Shown one piece after another: positions 10,651-21,063 of a stretch of 64,000 nucleotides of DNA; within the stretch, counting starts at the first letter, position 1, and every line of letters begins with the position of its first letter. A program made the position numbers and the translations under genes. The DNA is from Heloderma charlesbogerti. Taxonomy: Eukaryota > Chordata > Lepidosauria > Squamata > Helodermatidae. The stretch covers positions 1,426,001 through 1,490,000 of the forward strand of contig JANEZZ010001873.1 of NCBI GenBank assembly GCA_026122225.1, written 5' to 3'. Below the pieces are notes generated by a model. That model did not search any database, had not been told where the DNA came from, and saw nothing but the letters and a program-made list of their open reading frames with translations.

Positions 10651-12054
10651 ATGGGAAAGACTAGAGATCTCTTCAAGAAAATCGGAGATCTCAAGGGAAT
10701 GTTTTGTGCAACGACGGGCATGATAAAGGACAAAGAAGGCAGGGACCTAAAAGAAGCAGATGAGATTAAAAAGAGGTGGAAAGAATACACAGAAGAACTA
10801 TACAGGAAAGATCTGAATGTCCCTGATAGCCATGATAGTGTGGTCACTGAACCTGAGCCGGACATCCTCGAGAGTGAAGTCAAGTGGGCCTTAGGAAGCA
10901 TGACTAACAACAAAGCTAGCGGAGATGACAGTATTCCAGCTGAGCGATTTAAAATCCTAAAAGATGATGCTGTTAAAGTGTTGCACTCAATATGCCAACA
11001 AATTTGGAACACTCAACAGTGGCCGCAGGACTGGAAAAGGTCAGTCTACATTCCAATTCCAAAGAAGAGCAACGCCAAAGAGTGTTCAAACTACCGCACA
11101 ATTGCGCTCATTTCACATGCCAGCAAGGTGATGCTCAAAATCCTACAAGCTAGGCTTCAGCAGTATGCGAACCGAGAACTACCGGAAGTACAAGCTGGGT
11201 TTCGAAGAGGCAGAGGAACTAGAGATCAAATCGCCAACATTCGCTGGATCATGGAGAAAGCAAGAGAATTCCAGAAAAACATCTATTTCTGCTTCATTGA
11301 CTACGCTAAAGCCTTTGATTGTGTGGATCACAACAAACTGTGGCAAATTCTTAAAGTGATGGGAGTACCAGACCACCTTACCTGTCTCCTGAGAAACCTG
11401 TAAGAGGGTCAAGAAGCAACAGTAAGAACCAGACATGGAACAACGGAGTGGTTCAAAATTGGGAAAGGAGTACGACAAGGCTTCATACTGTCACCCTGCT
11501 TATTTAATTTATATGCAGAGTACTTCATGAGAAACGCTGGGTTGGATGAATCACAGGTCGGAATTAAGATTGCCAAGAAAATTATCAACAACCTCAGATA
11601 CGCAGATGATACCGCCCTAATAGCAGAAAGCGAAGAGGATCTCAAGAGCCTCTTGTTGAGGGTGAAAGAGGAGAGTGCAAAAGCTGGTTTGAAACTCAAC
11701 ATTAAAAAAACTCAGATCATGGCATCTGGCCCCATCACTTCCTGGCATATAGAAGGGGAAGAAATGGAAGCAGTGACAGATTTTATTTTCTTGGGCTCCA
11801 AGATCACCGCAGACGGTGACTGTAGCCATGAAATTACAAGACGCTTGCTCCTTGGGAGAAAAGCTATGGCAAACCTAGACAGCATAGTAAGAAGCAGAGA
11901 CATCACCTTGCCGACAAAGGTTCGTCTAATCAAAGCTATGGTTTTCCCAGTAGTAATGTATGGCTGTGAGAGCTGGACTATAAGGAAGGCTGAGCGCCGA
12001 AGAATTGATGCTTTCAAACTGTGGTGCTGGAGAAGACTCTTACGAGTCCCCTGA
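10651..12054 (+). pseudogene. BovB reverse transcriptase (copy 1), broken
   Basis: The frame is open at 10651-11403 and 11527-12054. The first part holds RT fingers and motif A (CFIDYAKAFDCVD, about 11290-11330). A TAA at 11401 interrupts a Tyr codon present in copy 2. The second part holds the catalytic YADD box at 11599-11610 and the downstream thumb and C-terminal region (CESWTIRKAERR). A missing G near 12051 ends the frame early. All catalytic boxes are still legible, so decay is recent, but the protein cannot be made whole. Confidence 0.9.
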
Positions 12055-12494
12055 CTGCAAGGGTCTCAAATCAGTCCAACCTAAAGGAAATCAAACCTGA
12101 CTGCTCATTGGAAGGACAGATACTGAAGCTGAAGCTCAAATATTTTGACCATCTAATGTGAAGAGAAAATTCTCTGGAAATGACCCTGATGCTGGGAAAG
12201 ACTGAAGGGAAAAGGAGAAGGGGACGGCAGAAGATGAGATGGCTAGATAGCATCACCAATGCAATGAATATGAAGCTCCGGGAGAGAGCGCAGGACAAGA
12301 AGGCCTGGCGTGCTATGGTCCATGGGGTCACGAAGAGTCGGACACGACTGATCGACTGAACAACAACAGCCCTCTGCCATTTTAACATACAACAACAGTG
12401 AATTGCCCAAGGTCATAGAATCATGGAATAGAAGGGTTGGAAGGGGCCTGTAAGACCATCGGGTCCAACCCCCTGCTCAATGCAGGAATCCAAG

Positions 12495-12854
12495 TCAGAG
12501 CATCCCTGACAGATGGCTGTCCCGCTTCATCTTGAATGCCTCCAGTGTGGGAGAGCCCACTACCTCCCTAGGTGATTGGTTCCATTGTCGTATTGGTCTA
12601 ACAGTCACAAGGTTTTTTCTGATGTTCAGCCAGAATCTGGCTTCCTGTACCTTGAGGCCATTATTCCGTGTCCTGTGCTCTGGGATGATCGAGAAGAGGT
12701 CCTGGCCTTCCTCTCTGTGACAACCTTTCAAGTCCTTGAAGAACGCTATCATATCTCCCCTCAGTCTTCTCTTCTCAAGGCTAAACATGGCCAGTTCTTT
12801 CAGTCTTTCCTCATAGGGCTTTGTTTCCAGTCCCCTGTCATCTTTGTTGCCCAT
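12495..12854 (-). pseudogene. CR1 ORF2 C-terminal fragment
   Basis: The minus-strand translation (119 residues) reads [65 protein letters not shown], the order of the CR1 ORF2 carboxyl terminus after the reverse transcriptase. Its frame is open, but it is separated from the RT part at 13605-13946 by frameshifts. It belongs to the CR1 at 12410-18950. Confidence 0.85.
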
Positions 12855-13604
12855 CTCTGAACCCTCTCCAGTTTGTCTGCATCCTTCGTAAAGTGTGGTG
12901 CCCAGAACTGGACACAGTCCTCCAGATGAGGCCTAACCAGTGCTGACTAGAGGGGAACTAGTACTTCACGTGATTTGGAAACTATACTTTTATAAATGCA
13001 GCCCAAAAGAGCATTTGCCTTTTTTGCAGCTACATCACATTGTTAGCTCATACTCAGTTTGTGATCTACAACCATTCCAAGATCCTTCTCACTTGTAGTA
13101 TTGTTGAGCCACATATCCCCCATCTTGTAACTGTGCATTTGGTTTCTTTTTCCTTGGTGCAGAACTTGGCATTTGTCCCTATTAAATGCCATTCTGTTGT
13201 TTTCTGCCCAGCACTACAGTGTATCAAGATCAATTTGAATTCTGTTTCTGTCTTCCAGGGTATTATCTATTCCACCCAATTTTGTGTCATCTGCAAATCT
13301 GATAAGCATTCCCTGTACCTCCTCATCCAAATCATTAATAAAAATGCCCCAGTCTGAGAAGATCCCATTGATAAGCCCTCTTTGCGTCCGATTCTGTAGC
13401 CAACTGTGGATCCACCTGATCGTTGTTCATTTAGCCCATTAGTTTGCTAATCAGGATATCATGGGGCAGTTTGTTGAAAGCTTTGCTCAAGTTGTGGTAT
13501 ATTATGTCCACAGCATTCCCACAGTCCACAAGGGAGGTTACCTGATCAAAAAATGAGATCAGATTAATCTGGCAGGATTTGTTCTTGACAAATCCATGTT
13601 GGCT

Positions 13605-13946
13605 TCAAGTAATCACTGCATTGTGTTCAAGCTGCTTACAGATGGATTGCTTTATAATCTGCTCCAGAATTTTCCCAGGGATTGATGTCAGACTGCCTGG
13701 TCTGTAGTTCCCAGGTTCCTCCTTTTTGCCCTTTTTGAAGATAGGGACCACATTAGCCCTCCTCCAATCATCTGGCACTTCATCAGTCCTCCATGATTTC
13801 TCAGAGATAATAGACAGTAGTTCTGAGAGTTCTTCTGCCAGTTCCTTTATTACTCCAGGATGCAGTTCATCTGGCCCTGGAGATTTGAACTCATTCAAAG
13901 TAATTAGGTGTTCCTGGACCATATGCCTATCTATCACAAGCTGCAA
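13605..13946 (-). pseudogene. CR1 reverse transcriptase N-terminal fragment
   Basis: The 113 residues include KSPGPDELHPGVIKELAEEL, VPDDWRRANVVPIFKKGKKE, NYRPGSLTSIPGKILEQII, the classic start of the CR1 RT domain (motifs 0 to 2). The catalytic Asp motifs should lie to the left on this strand (13000-13600), where only broken frames remain. It is a dead copy. Confidence 0.9.
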
Positions 13947-14280
13947 TCCTGCCCCTTCATCCTGTACTTCACCTTTGCCATGGGGGTCCTAGACCCTCTT
14001 TCGAGAATAGACTGAGCCAAAGTAGGAATTGAGCACTTCTGCCTTTTCTTTGTCATCTGTTATCATTTTGCCATCCTTATTTAATAGCTGAACCACCATG
14101 TCTTTCCTCTGTCTTTTACTATGCATGTAGCAGAAGAAAGCTTTTTTGTTGCTTTTAGCATCCCTTGCTAACCTCAGCTTGTTCTCAGCTTGAGCCTTCC
14201 TGACACCATCCCTGCAGTTCTGTGCTACCTGCCTGTACTCTTCCTTTGTAGCTTGGCCTTCCTTTCACTTCCTGTATGTG

Positions 14281-15074
14281 TAGGGATGTCAGAGAATTCC
14301 ACCACGGATCTAGGTGAGGCCGAATGTGGCGGAATGGCCTGCCACCTCCCGTCCCCCCGCGGATCCCCCCTGGACGAGACTTACCTGGCGTGGATGTCCC
14401 AGATGGCGGCGGCTCCAGCAGCGGCGGCAGCGGCAGCGGTGGCTGGTCTTCTGACCGGCTGCTGCCGCCGCTGCCATTTGCAGTCTGTTTCCCCCCCGCC
14501 ATTCGTGATAGGCTATGTAAAGACTTACATTAAAAAAAAATGCGTATGCAAATGGCGGCGGCTACGGCCGCTGCCATTTGCTTTCCTTATTTTTGGCCAT
14601 CTTAGTCTATGTAAATATTTATGTAGACTAAGACGGCGAAAATAAGGGGGAACGCAAATAGCGTGACGGACGCTATTTGCGTTCCCCCTTATTTTCGCCG
14701 TCTTAGTCTACGTAAATATTTACGTAGACTAAGACGGCCAAAAATAAGGAACGCAAATGGCAGCGGCTGTAGCCGCCACCATTTGCGTACGTGTTTTTTT
14801 TTTAACCCAGATGTGATAGGCTACGTAAGTCTTTACGTAGCCTATCATGGCTGAATACAGGGACACAAATGGCGGCAACTATGGCCGCCGCCATTTGCGT
14901 CCCTGCTAGCCAGCGGCCGGATGTCCGGCTGCTGTCGGAGCCGGGCGGCGGCTCTGCGGAATCCCTGCAGAGTGGAGTGGAGCCAGCTGGCCAGGATTCC
15001 GGGGGGAGGCGCAGAGCAGCTCCCCCCCAGCGGAACCTGGCAGAGCCAGGTAAGAGGGGTTTCGTACATCCCTA
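14281..15074 (+). mobile_element. E4: hAT-like palindrome-array element (giant palindrome)
   Basis: The A end TAGGGATGTCAGAGAATTCC starts at 14281 and the B end finishes TTCGTACATCCCTA at 15074. The duplication is tgtatgtg (14273-14280) against tatatgtg (15075-15082), 7 of 8. The interior from about 14505 to 14850 is one large imperfect palindrome centred near 14667. On each side, reading outward, come GGAACGCAAATAGCG, a P1' palindrome with half-site TTAGTCTACGTAAATA (about 14603-14637 and 14700-14740), a P2, a homopolymer run and P1. Both ends carry outward CAGGTAAG-type strings. Inserted in CR1. No coding capacity. Confidence 0.9.
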
Positions 15075-15806
15075 TATATGTGTCCTTTTTTTGTTTTCAG
15101 GTCATCTCTCAGCTTTTTGTGAAGCCACATTGGCTTCTTCTGTTGTCTTCCACCTTTTCTTCTTGTTGGAATTGTTTGTGATTGTGCCTTTAAAATTTCA
15201 TTTTTTATAAACTCCCACCCATCTTGGACTCCTTTTCTCATTACAGTCACTTGCCATGGGACCTTACTGATCATTGTTCTGAGTTTATTAAAATTGGCTT
15301 TCCTAAAATCCAGGGTACGTGTTTGACTACACTTGGCTTTTGCTTCCTTTAGAACCAAGAACTCAAGCATAACATGGTCACTTTCCCCCAGAGTTCCATA
15401 ACTGCTACTTTATCCACTAAGTCATCTTTCTTGGTTAGGATCAAGTCAAGGATAGCTGATCCTCTAGTTCCTTCCTCTACTTTCTGTAGGAGGAAGTTAT
15501 CAGCAACACAAGTCTGGAATTTCTTGGAGGGGCCATATTTTGCAGAGTTTGTCTCCCAACAAATTTTTGGGGAAATTGAAGTCCCCCATTACTACTAACT
15601 CATGCCTCCTTGAAACATTGGCAATTTGCTTTTCAAAAGTTTCCTCCTCATCTTCTTGATTGGGTGGCCAGTACTAGACTCTGACCACCATGTTCCTTTT
15701 ATTCTTTGCTCCATTTCTTTTAATCCAGATGATCTCACTGGGGCTACCAAGCTCATCCTCCTGTATTTCTGTGCAGATATATGTATTTTTAACATATAGT
15801 GCAACT
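15075..15806 (-). pseudogene. CR1 endonuclease C-terminal part and linker
   Basis: The minus strand between E5 and E4 reads, in changing frames, a YWPPNQEDEE block, then MGDFNFP (catalytic Asp-Asn of the endonuclease), then a degraded SDH.MLEF block, then LDFRKANFNKLRTMISKVPW and WLHKKLRDDLKTKK, which is the linker to the RT. The N-terminal half of the endonuclease, with its catalytic Glu, is not present: the sequence stops at the E5 edge (15807) and the far side of E5 (16798) is already ORF1. I read this as a deletion associated with E5. Confidence 0.75.
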
Positions 15807-16797
15807 TAGAGGTGTATGAATTACTTAACCCGTTCCATCCGGGGCATCCGCAGGGGGGAGGGAGGCGATCCATCCCTCCCCTCGGAATCCTCCCTAGCCG
15901 GTTCCGCTTCATGGCAAGTCCACAGAGGTGCTGGCCGGGCCCGCCCGCAGCTGGACTTCTGTCCGCTGCCGGGCTGTGGCCGTAAATGGCAGCTGCCATT
16001 TGCGTCCCCGCATTAGCCTTGATAGGCTACGTATATACTTATGTAGCCTATCATGGCAAAGAGCAGGGACGCAGATGGCATAGCGGCCACCATTTGGATC
16101 CCTGCTCTTTGCCATGATAGGCTATGTAAATACTTATGTAGCCTATCATGGCTAACGCAGGGACACAAATAGCGGCCGCAGACCGGGGCAGCCATTCGTG
16201 GCTGCAGATCAGGGGCAGCAGACAGACAGGACGGCTGACACCAGGTAGGGTCCGTCCCGGGACAATTTCGTGGGGTGGCGGGGGGGATTGCTCTATTCTA
16301 CTATGGACTCCGTGGGCTTTAGAATCCGACCTCACTGGAGTCCGTGGTGGAACGGCCTCCCCCCCCGCCACCCTGTGGAATGCCCCCAGGATGGACCTAC
16401 CTGATGGCGGCTGCGGTGGCGGCGGCTGCCGGGCTGCTGCGGCCGCAAATGGCAGCCGTCATAGTGGCGGCCAGTTGCATCCCTACGCTAGCCCGTGATA
16501 GGCTACATATATATTTACGTAGCCTAGCACGGCTAAAGCAGGGACACAAATGGCGTCCCCTACGCAGGACACCATTTGTATCCACAGCAGCCCGGCAGTG
16601 GCTGGAGGCCCCGCTGCGGGTTGCCCCAGCTGGCAGTTCTGCCGACTGGCTGCGGAGTGGAGCTGGCCGGGCAGGTTTCTGGGGGGGAGGAATGGATCAC
16701 CTCCCTCCCCGTCAAAGATTCCAGGGGAGGAATGGATCACCTCCCCCCATCTGTGGACCCCAGCGGAGCCAGGTAAGTTGAGTTTCGTACACCCCTA
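15807..16797. mobile_element. E5: composite of two hAT-like elements, fused A end to A end
   Basis: Both outer edges are B ends: TAGAGGTGTATGAA on the left and GTTTCGTACACCCCTA on the right. In the middle (about 16280-16360) a right-facing A end runs directly into a left-facing A end, and both outermost TAGGGATG repeats are missing. The flanks gtgcaact and ccatagga do not match. P1 palindromes lie at about 16018-16056, 16112-16152 and 16495-16533. The simplest reading is two separate insertions into the CR1 followed by a deletion between them that removed both A termini and the intervening CR1 endonuclease sequence. Confidence 0.75.
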
Positions 16798-16954
16798 CCA
16801 TAGGATTCAGATTAAAGCCCTCCTGATGAAGTTCTTCATGCTGTGGCCAAACACATTCTTCCCAGCGTTTGTGAGGTGCAACCCATCCCTTGACAACCAT
16901 CCATCTTCCAGGAAGTATAGTCTGTGGCCCCAGAATCCAAATCTCTCATGCCGG
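16798..16954 (-). pseudogene. CR1 ORF1 C-terminal esterase segment
   Basis: The minus strand reads HERFGFWGHRLYFLEDGW, LSRDGLHLTNAGKNVFGHSM, FIRRAL then a stop. The DGLHL block is the C-terminal Asp-His site of the SGNH-type esterase found in CR1 ORF1. E6 separates it from the rest of the esterase at 17724-18050. Confidence 0.75.
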
Positions 16955-17723
16955 TAGGGATGTTAGAGAATTCCGCCACGGATCCCAGGGAGGCCAAATT
17001 CCAGTGAATTCAGCCCCCCGGAATCCATGGTGGAATGGAGCAACCCACCCCACCACCCCATGAAAGCCCTGCGAAACAGAGCCTACATGGTGGCAGCAGT
17101 GGTGGCAGCTCCAGCGGCTCCAGCCGCTGCTGGGCTGCGGCCACAAATCCCTGGCAAGCCATGATAGGCTACGTAAGTATCTACAAAGCCTGTCACGGCT
17201 CAGGGCAGGGACGCAAATGGATTAGCCGCCGCCATTTGCATCTGTGTCTTTAGCCGTGATAGGCTACGTATATATTTACGTAGCCTATCACGGCAAAAGA
17301 CAGGGGCGCAAATGGTGTAGCGGCCGCCATTTGTGCCCCTGTCTTTAGCCGTGATAGGCTATGTAAATATATACGTAGCCTATCACGGCAATAGGAAGGA
17401 ACGCAAATGGCGGCTGCCATAGCCACTGCCATTTGTGTCTGTGTCTTTAGCCGTGATAGGCTACATATATATTTACGTAGCCTATCACGGATAAAGACAT
17501 CGACATAAATGGCAGCGGCTATGGCGGCCACCATTTGCGTCCCTGTGCAGCCCTGCCAGCCCAGCGGCCGGATGTCTGGCTGTGGGCGGCCCAGGCTGGC
17601 AACTCCATGGAGTTGCCATGGAGTGGAGCCGGCTGGGGAGGATTCTGGGGAAAGGGATGGAGCGCCTCCCCCCTACCGCGGATTGCCTGGCACAGAGCCA
17701 GGTAAGAGTTTCGTACATCCCTA
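16955..17723 (+). mobile_element. E6: hAT-like palindrome-array element
   Basis: The A end TAGGGATGTTAGAGAATTCC and the B end TTTCGTACATCCCTA are flanked by catgccgg (16947-16954) and cacgccgg (17724-17731), 7 of 8. Four P1 palindromes lie at about 17160-17198, 17253-17294, 17349-17389 and 17451-17490, spaced 93-99 bp centre to centre, with P2 palindromes between. The inner TATATATTTA centres of P1 are more AT-rich here than in other copies. The A-side donor-like string is degraded (GCCTACATGG); the B side keeps AGGTAAGAG. Inserted in CR1 ORF1. Confidence 0.9.
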
Positions 17724-18050
17724 CACGCCGGCACCACCTTCGTAGCCATTCACCCGGAGTATTTTTCTTTCCCTTTCTGTCCCTCTTCTAACTACTGGAA
17801 GGATGAATGAGAAAACTCTCTGGGCCCCAAAGTTCTTGAGTTTCCTTCCCAAAGTTTCAAAGTCTGATGTGATTTCTTCGTAGCTCCTCTTGGCGGTATC
17901 ATTTCTTCCCACATGGATGAGAAGAAAGGGATACCTTTCAGTGGGCTTTATGAGTGTTGGCAACCCTTCAGTCACATCTCTAATCTCCTGGGAGACAGCA
18001 TATCTGGTGAGTCCATGGGTCTTCATAACATACTTAGGTTTTGATCCCAC
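17724..18050 (-). pseudogene. CR1 ORF1 esterase domain
   Basis: The translation includes YPFLLIHVGRNDTAKRS, SDFETLGRKLKNFGAQRVF and FILPVVRRGTERERKILRVN. This is the SGNH esterase-like domain of CR1 ORF1, with the GxND block (here GRND). ORF1 proteins bind the RNA; the esterase role in CR1 is not settled. The frame runs from an internal Met into E6. Its continuation is at 16798-16954. Confidence 0.85.
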
Positions 18051-18349
18051 ACAGCAAGGAGTCTCCCACTACTGCTACTCTTCTCTTCTTGTTGTTGTAG
18101 GCCTTGGTTTCATCGCCTCTGCTTAACTGACCTTCGACCTCTTGCTCACTCTCATGCAGGTTCCCCTGTAATTCTTCCTCTGCAGGCTGTCCTCCAGTCT
18201 CATCCTCAAGAACCTAGAAATGGTTCCATAGCTCTGCTGCCTCCACTGGTGTAGGGTGGCTTCTAGTTCTTCTGCTCCTAGCTGTCACCCTTTTCCAAGG
18301 AGTATCCTGTACTGCATTTTTCCTCACCTCAGTGTTTTCCTCTTCAGCC

Positions 18350-18601
18350 TCAGCTTGCTGTTGCTCTTCTAGCTTCTGTTCTTCTTTGCTGCTGTAGTTC
18401 TACCATTCTGTCGAAGAACTCTTTGTGTTCTCTTATTCCCTGGAGGGTCAACACTCGCTGCTCCAGTCCTCTTACTTTTTCTTCCAGCAGCGTGATCAAC
18501 TTGCACTTGTTGCAGGTGTAGGCCATGTTGTTCTCAGGCAAGAAAACAAACATTGCACACACCTTGCAGGTCACCACCACTGGAGAGTCTTGTCCTTCCA
18601 T
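18350..18601 (-). pseudogene. CR1 ORF1 N-terminal zinc-finger region
   Basis: The 83 residues start MEGQDSPVVVTCKVCAMFVF, then a second pair CNKCK, forming a C-x2-C...C-x2-C zinc-binding motif. A heptad-rich stretch (LEEKVRGLEQRVLTL) predicts a coiled coil. This is the N-terminus of CR1 ORF1, and the Met at 18601 is a plausible true start. The 3' continuation toward 18050 is frameshifted. Confidence 0.8.
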
Positions 18602-19394
18602 AGGCTGTATTCCTTTTATGTTTCTAGCTTTCTGATTATACTGGAATAGCCTGTGCTTTGCCCTCTATTCACTAGAGGTTAACAACAGAGTCCTACTGGT
18701 ATGGAAGTGCGTGTTACAAGAAAAAGATTTTTTAAAAAAAGTTTTAAAAAAATGTTAGGGGCCTCCCCCTTGACCTCCCCTGCTGAACTCCCCTGGCAAA
18801 CTCCTGTTTGCTCTCCGTGTTTGCTCACTCTGATCGCTCTCTCTCTGGGGGCTTGCTTGCTTGTAAAGCCCCTAGACCAGATGTAGCAGCTTCATCTGTT
18901 CTGCTCAGCTAGGAGGCGGGAGGTCACTGAACTCCATTGCCAAGCACAGATTTGACCACTGGTCTCCCTGCTCCACCCCTTCATGGATCACTGCCTTGTT
19001 GTGGCAAAGGAGCTTGCGTAACTCAGTGAAGCCATAAGCTATGTTGTGCAGGGCCACCCAGACGGACAGGTCATGGCAGAGAGTTCTGACAAAATGTGGT
19101 CCACTGGAGAAGGAAATGGCAACCCACTCCAGTATTCTTGCCAAGAAAACCCCATGGAACGTATCACAAGGCTAAAATAGATGATGCTGGAAGATGAGTC
19201 CCTCAGGTCAGAAGGTGTCTAATATACTACTGGGGAAGAGCAGAGGGAATTTCCAAGTAGCGCCAGGAAGAGTGAAGCGGCTGGGCCAAAGCTGAAAGGA
19301 CACTCAGCTGTGGATGTGTCTGGTGGTGAAAAGAAAATCCGATGCTGTAAAGAACAATATTGTTTAGGAAGCTGGAATGTCAGATCAATGAATC

Positions 19395-20988
19395 AAGGTA
19401 AGCTGGAGGTGGTCAAATATGAGATGGCAAGATTGAACATAGACATCTTGGGAATCAGCGAACTAAAATGGACAAGCATGGGTTAATTTAATTCAGGTGA
19501 CCATCATATCTACTATTGTGGGCAAGAATCCCTTAGAAGAAGTGGAGTAGCACTCATAGTCAACAAAAGGGCGGGGAAAGCAGTACTGGGGTACAATCTC
19601 AAAAACGATAGACTGATCTCAGTACGAATCCAAGGCAAACCATTCAACATCACAGTAATTCAAGTCTATGCCCCAACCACTGATGCCGAAGAAACTGAGG
19701 TTGATCGGTTCTATGAAGACCTACAACATCTTCTAGGACTAACACAAAAAAAGATGTCCTCTTCATCATAGGGGATTGGAATGCTAAAGTAGGAAGTCAA
19801 GAAATCACCGGGATAACAGGCAAGCATGGCCTTGGTGTACAAAATGAAGCAGGACAAAGGCTAATAGAGTTTTGCCAAGAGAACACGCTGATCATAGCAA
19901 ACCCTCTTTTCCAACAGCACAAGAGGCAACTCTACACATGGACATCACCAGATGGTCAATATCGAAATCAGATGGATTTTGTCCTTTGCAGCCAAAGATG
20001 GAGAAGCTCTATACCGTCAGTAAAAACAAGACCTGGAGCTGACTGTGGCTCAGATCATGAGCTGCTTCTTGCAAAATTTCGGCTTAAATTGAAGAATGTA
20101 GGGAAAACCACTAAACCATTCAGGTATGACCTAAATCATATCCCTTATGAATATACAGTGGAGGTGAGGAATAGATTTCAGGGATTAGACCTGATAGACA
20201 AAGTGCCTGAGGAACTATGGATGGAGGTCCGTAACATTGTTCAGGAGGCAGCAACTCAATCCATCCCAAAGAAAAAGAAATGCAAGAAAGCCAAGTGGCT
20301 GTCTGAGGAGGCTTGACAAGTAGCTGAGGAAAGAAGGGAAGTGAAAAGCAAGGGAGAAAGGGGAGGATATACCCAACTGAATGCAGAGTTCCAGAGAATA
20401 GCAAGGAGAGACAAGAAGGCCTTCTTAAATGAACAATGCAAAGAAATCGAGGAAAACAACAGAATGGGAAAGACTAGAGATCTCTTCAAGAAAATCGGAG
20501 ATCTCAAGGGAACGTTTTGTGCAAAGACGGGCATGATAAAGGACAAAGAAGGCAGGGACCTAACAGAAGCAGATGGGATTAAGAAGAGGTGGAAATAATA
20601 CACAGAAGAACTATACAGGAAAGATGTGAATGTCCCTGATAGCCATGATAGTGTGGTCACTGAACCTGAGCCGGACATCCTCGAGAGTGAAGTCAAGTGG
20701 GCCTTAGGAAGCATGACTAACAACAAAGCTAGCGGAGATTACAGTATTCCAGCTGAGCGATTTAAAATCCTAAAAGATGATGCTGTTAAAGTGCTGCACT
20801 CAGTATGCCAACAAATTTGGAACACTCAACAATGGCCGCAAGACTGGAAAAGGTCAGTTTACATTCCAATTCCAAAGAAGGGCAACGCCAAAGAGTGTTC
20901 AAACTACCGCACAATTGCGCTCATTTCACATGCCAGCAAGGTGATGCTCAAAATCCTACAAACTAGGCTTCAGCAGTATGCGAACTGA
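19395..20988 (+). pseudogene. BovB endonuclease and linker (copy 2), broken
   Basis: The endonuclease blocks ISELKW, GDWNAK and GADCGSDHELL are legible, but the frame is cut by TAA at 19484, a deletion in the A-run near 19750, and TGA at 20314. The linker between endonuclease and RT (KKKKCKKAKWLSEEA) is followed by frames 20341-20598 and 20626-20988, the latter with WPQDWKRSVYIPIPKKGNA, the start of the RT domain. The TGA at 20314 is at the same codon as in copy 1. Confidence 0.85.
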
Positions 20989-21063
20989 GAACTACTGGAA
21001 GTACAAGCTGGGTTTCGAAGAGGCAGAGGAACTAGAGATCAAATCACCAACATTCGCTGGATC

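Larger units (their letters stand above)
8566..12368 (+). mobile_element. RTE-BovB LINE, copy 1, full length with insertion
   Basis: It is identified by the diagnostic 'ggcaacccactccagtattc' near the 5' part, an endonuclease and a reverse transcriptase. The 3' end is 'cgaagagtcggacacgac' followed by an AAC repeat. Both edges are fixed by an 11-bp duplication, gccctctgcca, at 8557-8567 and 12369-12379. Without the E3 insertion (8994-9588) the element is about 3.2 kb, the usual BovB length. The coding sequence is broken: a 1-bp deletion near 9769, TGA at 10501, TAA at 11401 and a 1-bp loss near 12051. The first of the three adjacent CA bases is shared between duplication and element start, so the exact 5' base is uncertain by 2. 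Confidence 0.95.
12410..18950 (-). mobile_element. Near full-length CR1 LINE, minus strand, with three insertion blocks
   Basis: The 3' end, at the left, shows the CR1 signature 'tcatagaatcatggaatag' followed by 'ggttggaaggggcctg'. Moving right come RT, endonuclease remnant, ORF1 esterase, ORF1 zinc finger and a GC-rich 5' leader to about 18950, where BovB copy 2 begins nearby. E4 (14281-15074), E5 (15807-16797) and E6 (16955-17723) interrupt it. Removing them leaves about 4.0 kb, somewhat short of a typical 4.5-kb CR1. The deficit lies at E5, where the N-terminal half of the endonuclease is missing. The 5' limit is my estimate. Confidence 0.85.

Noticed and set aside
10307..11012. Long minus-strand frames opposite BovB (for example 189 codons at 10443-11012)
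   Set aside because: They are antisense shadows of the BovB ORF2 and recur in the same positions in copies 2 and 3 (20120-20726, 49041-49610).
14190..14645. A 151-codon plus-strand frame starting in CR1 and running into E4
   Set aside because: It crosses the CR1/E4 boundary and reads antisense CR1 followed by palindrome text. A chance frame.
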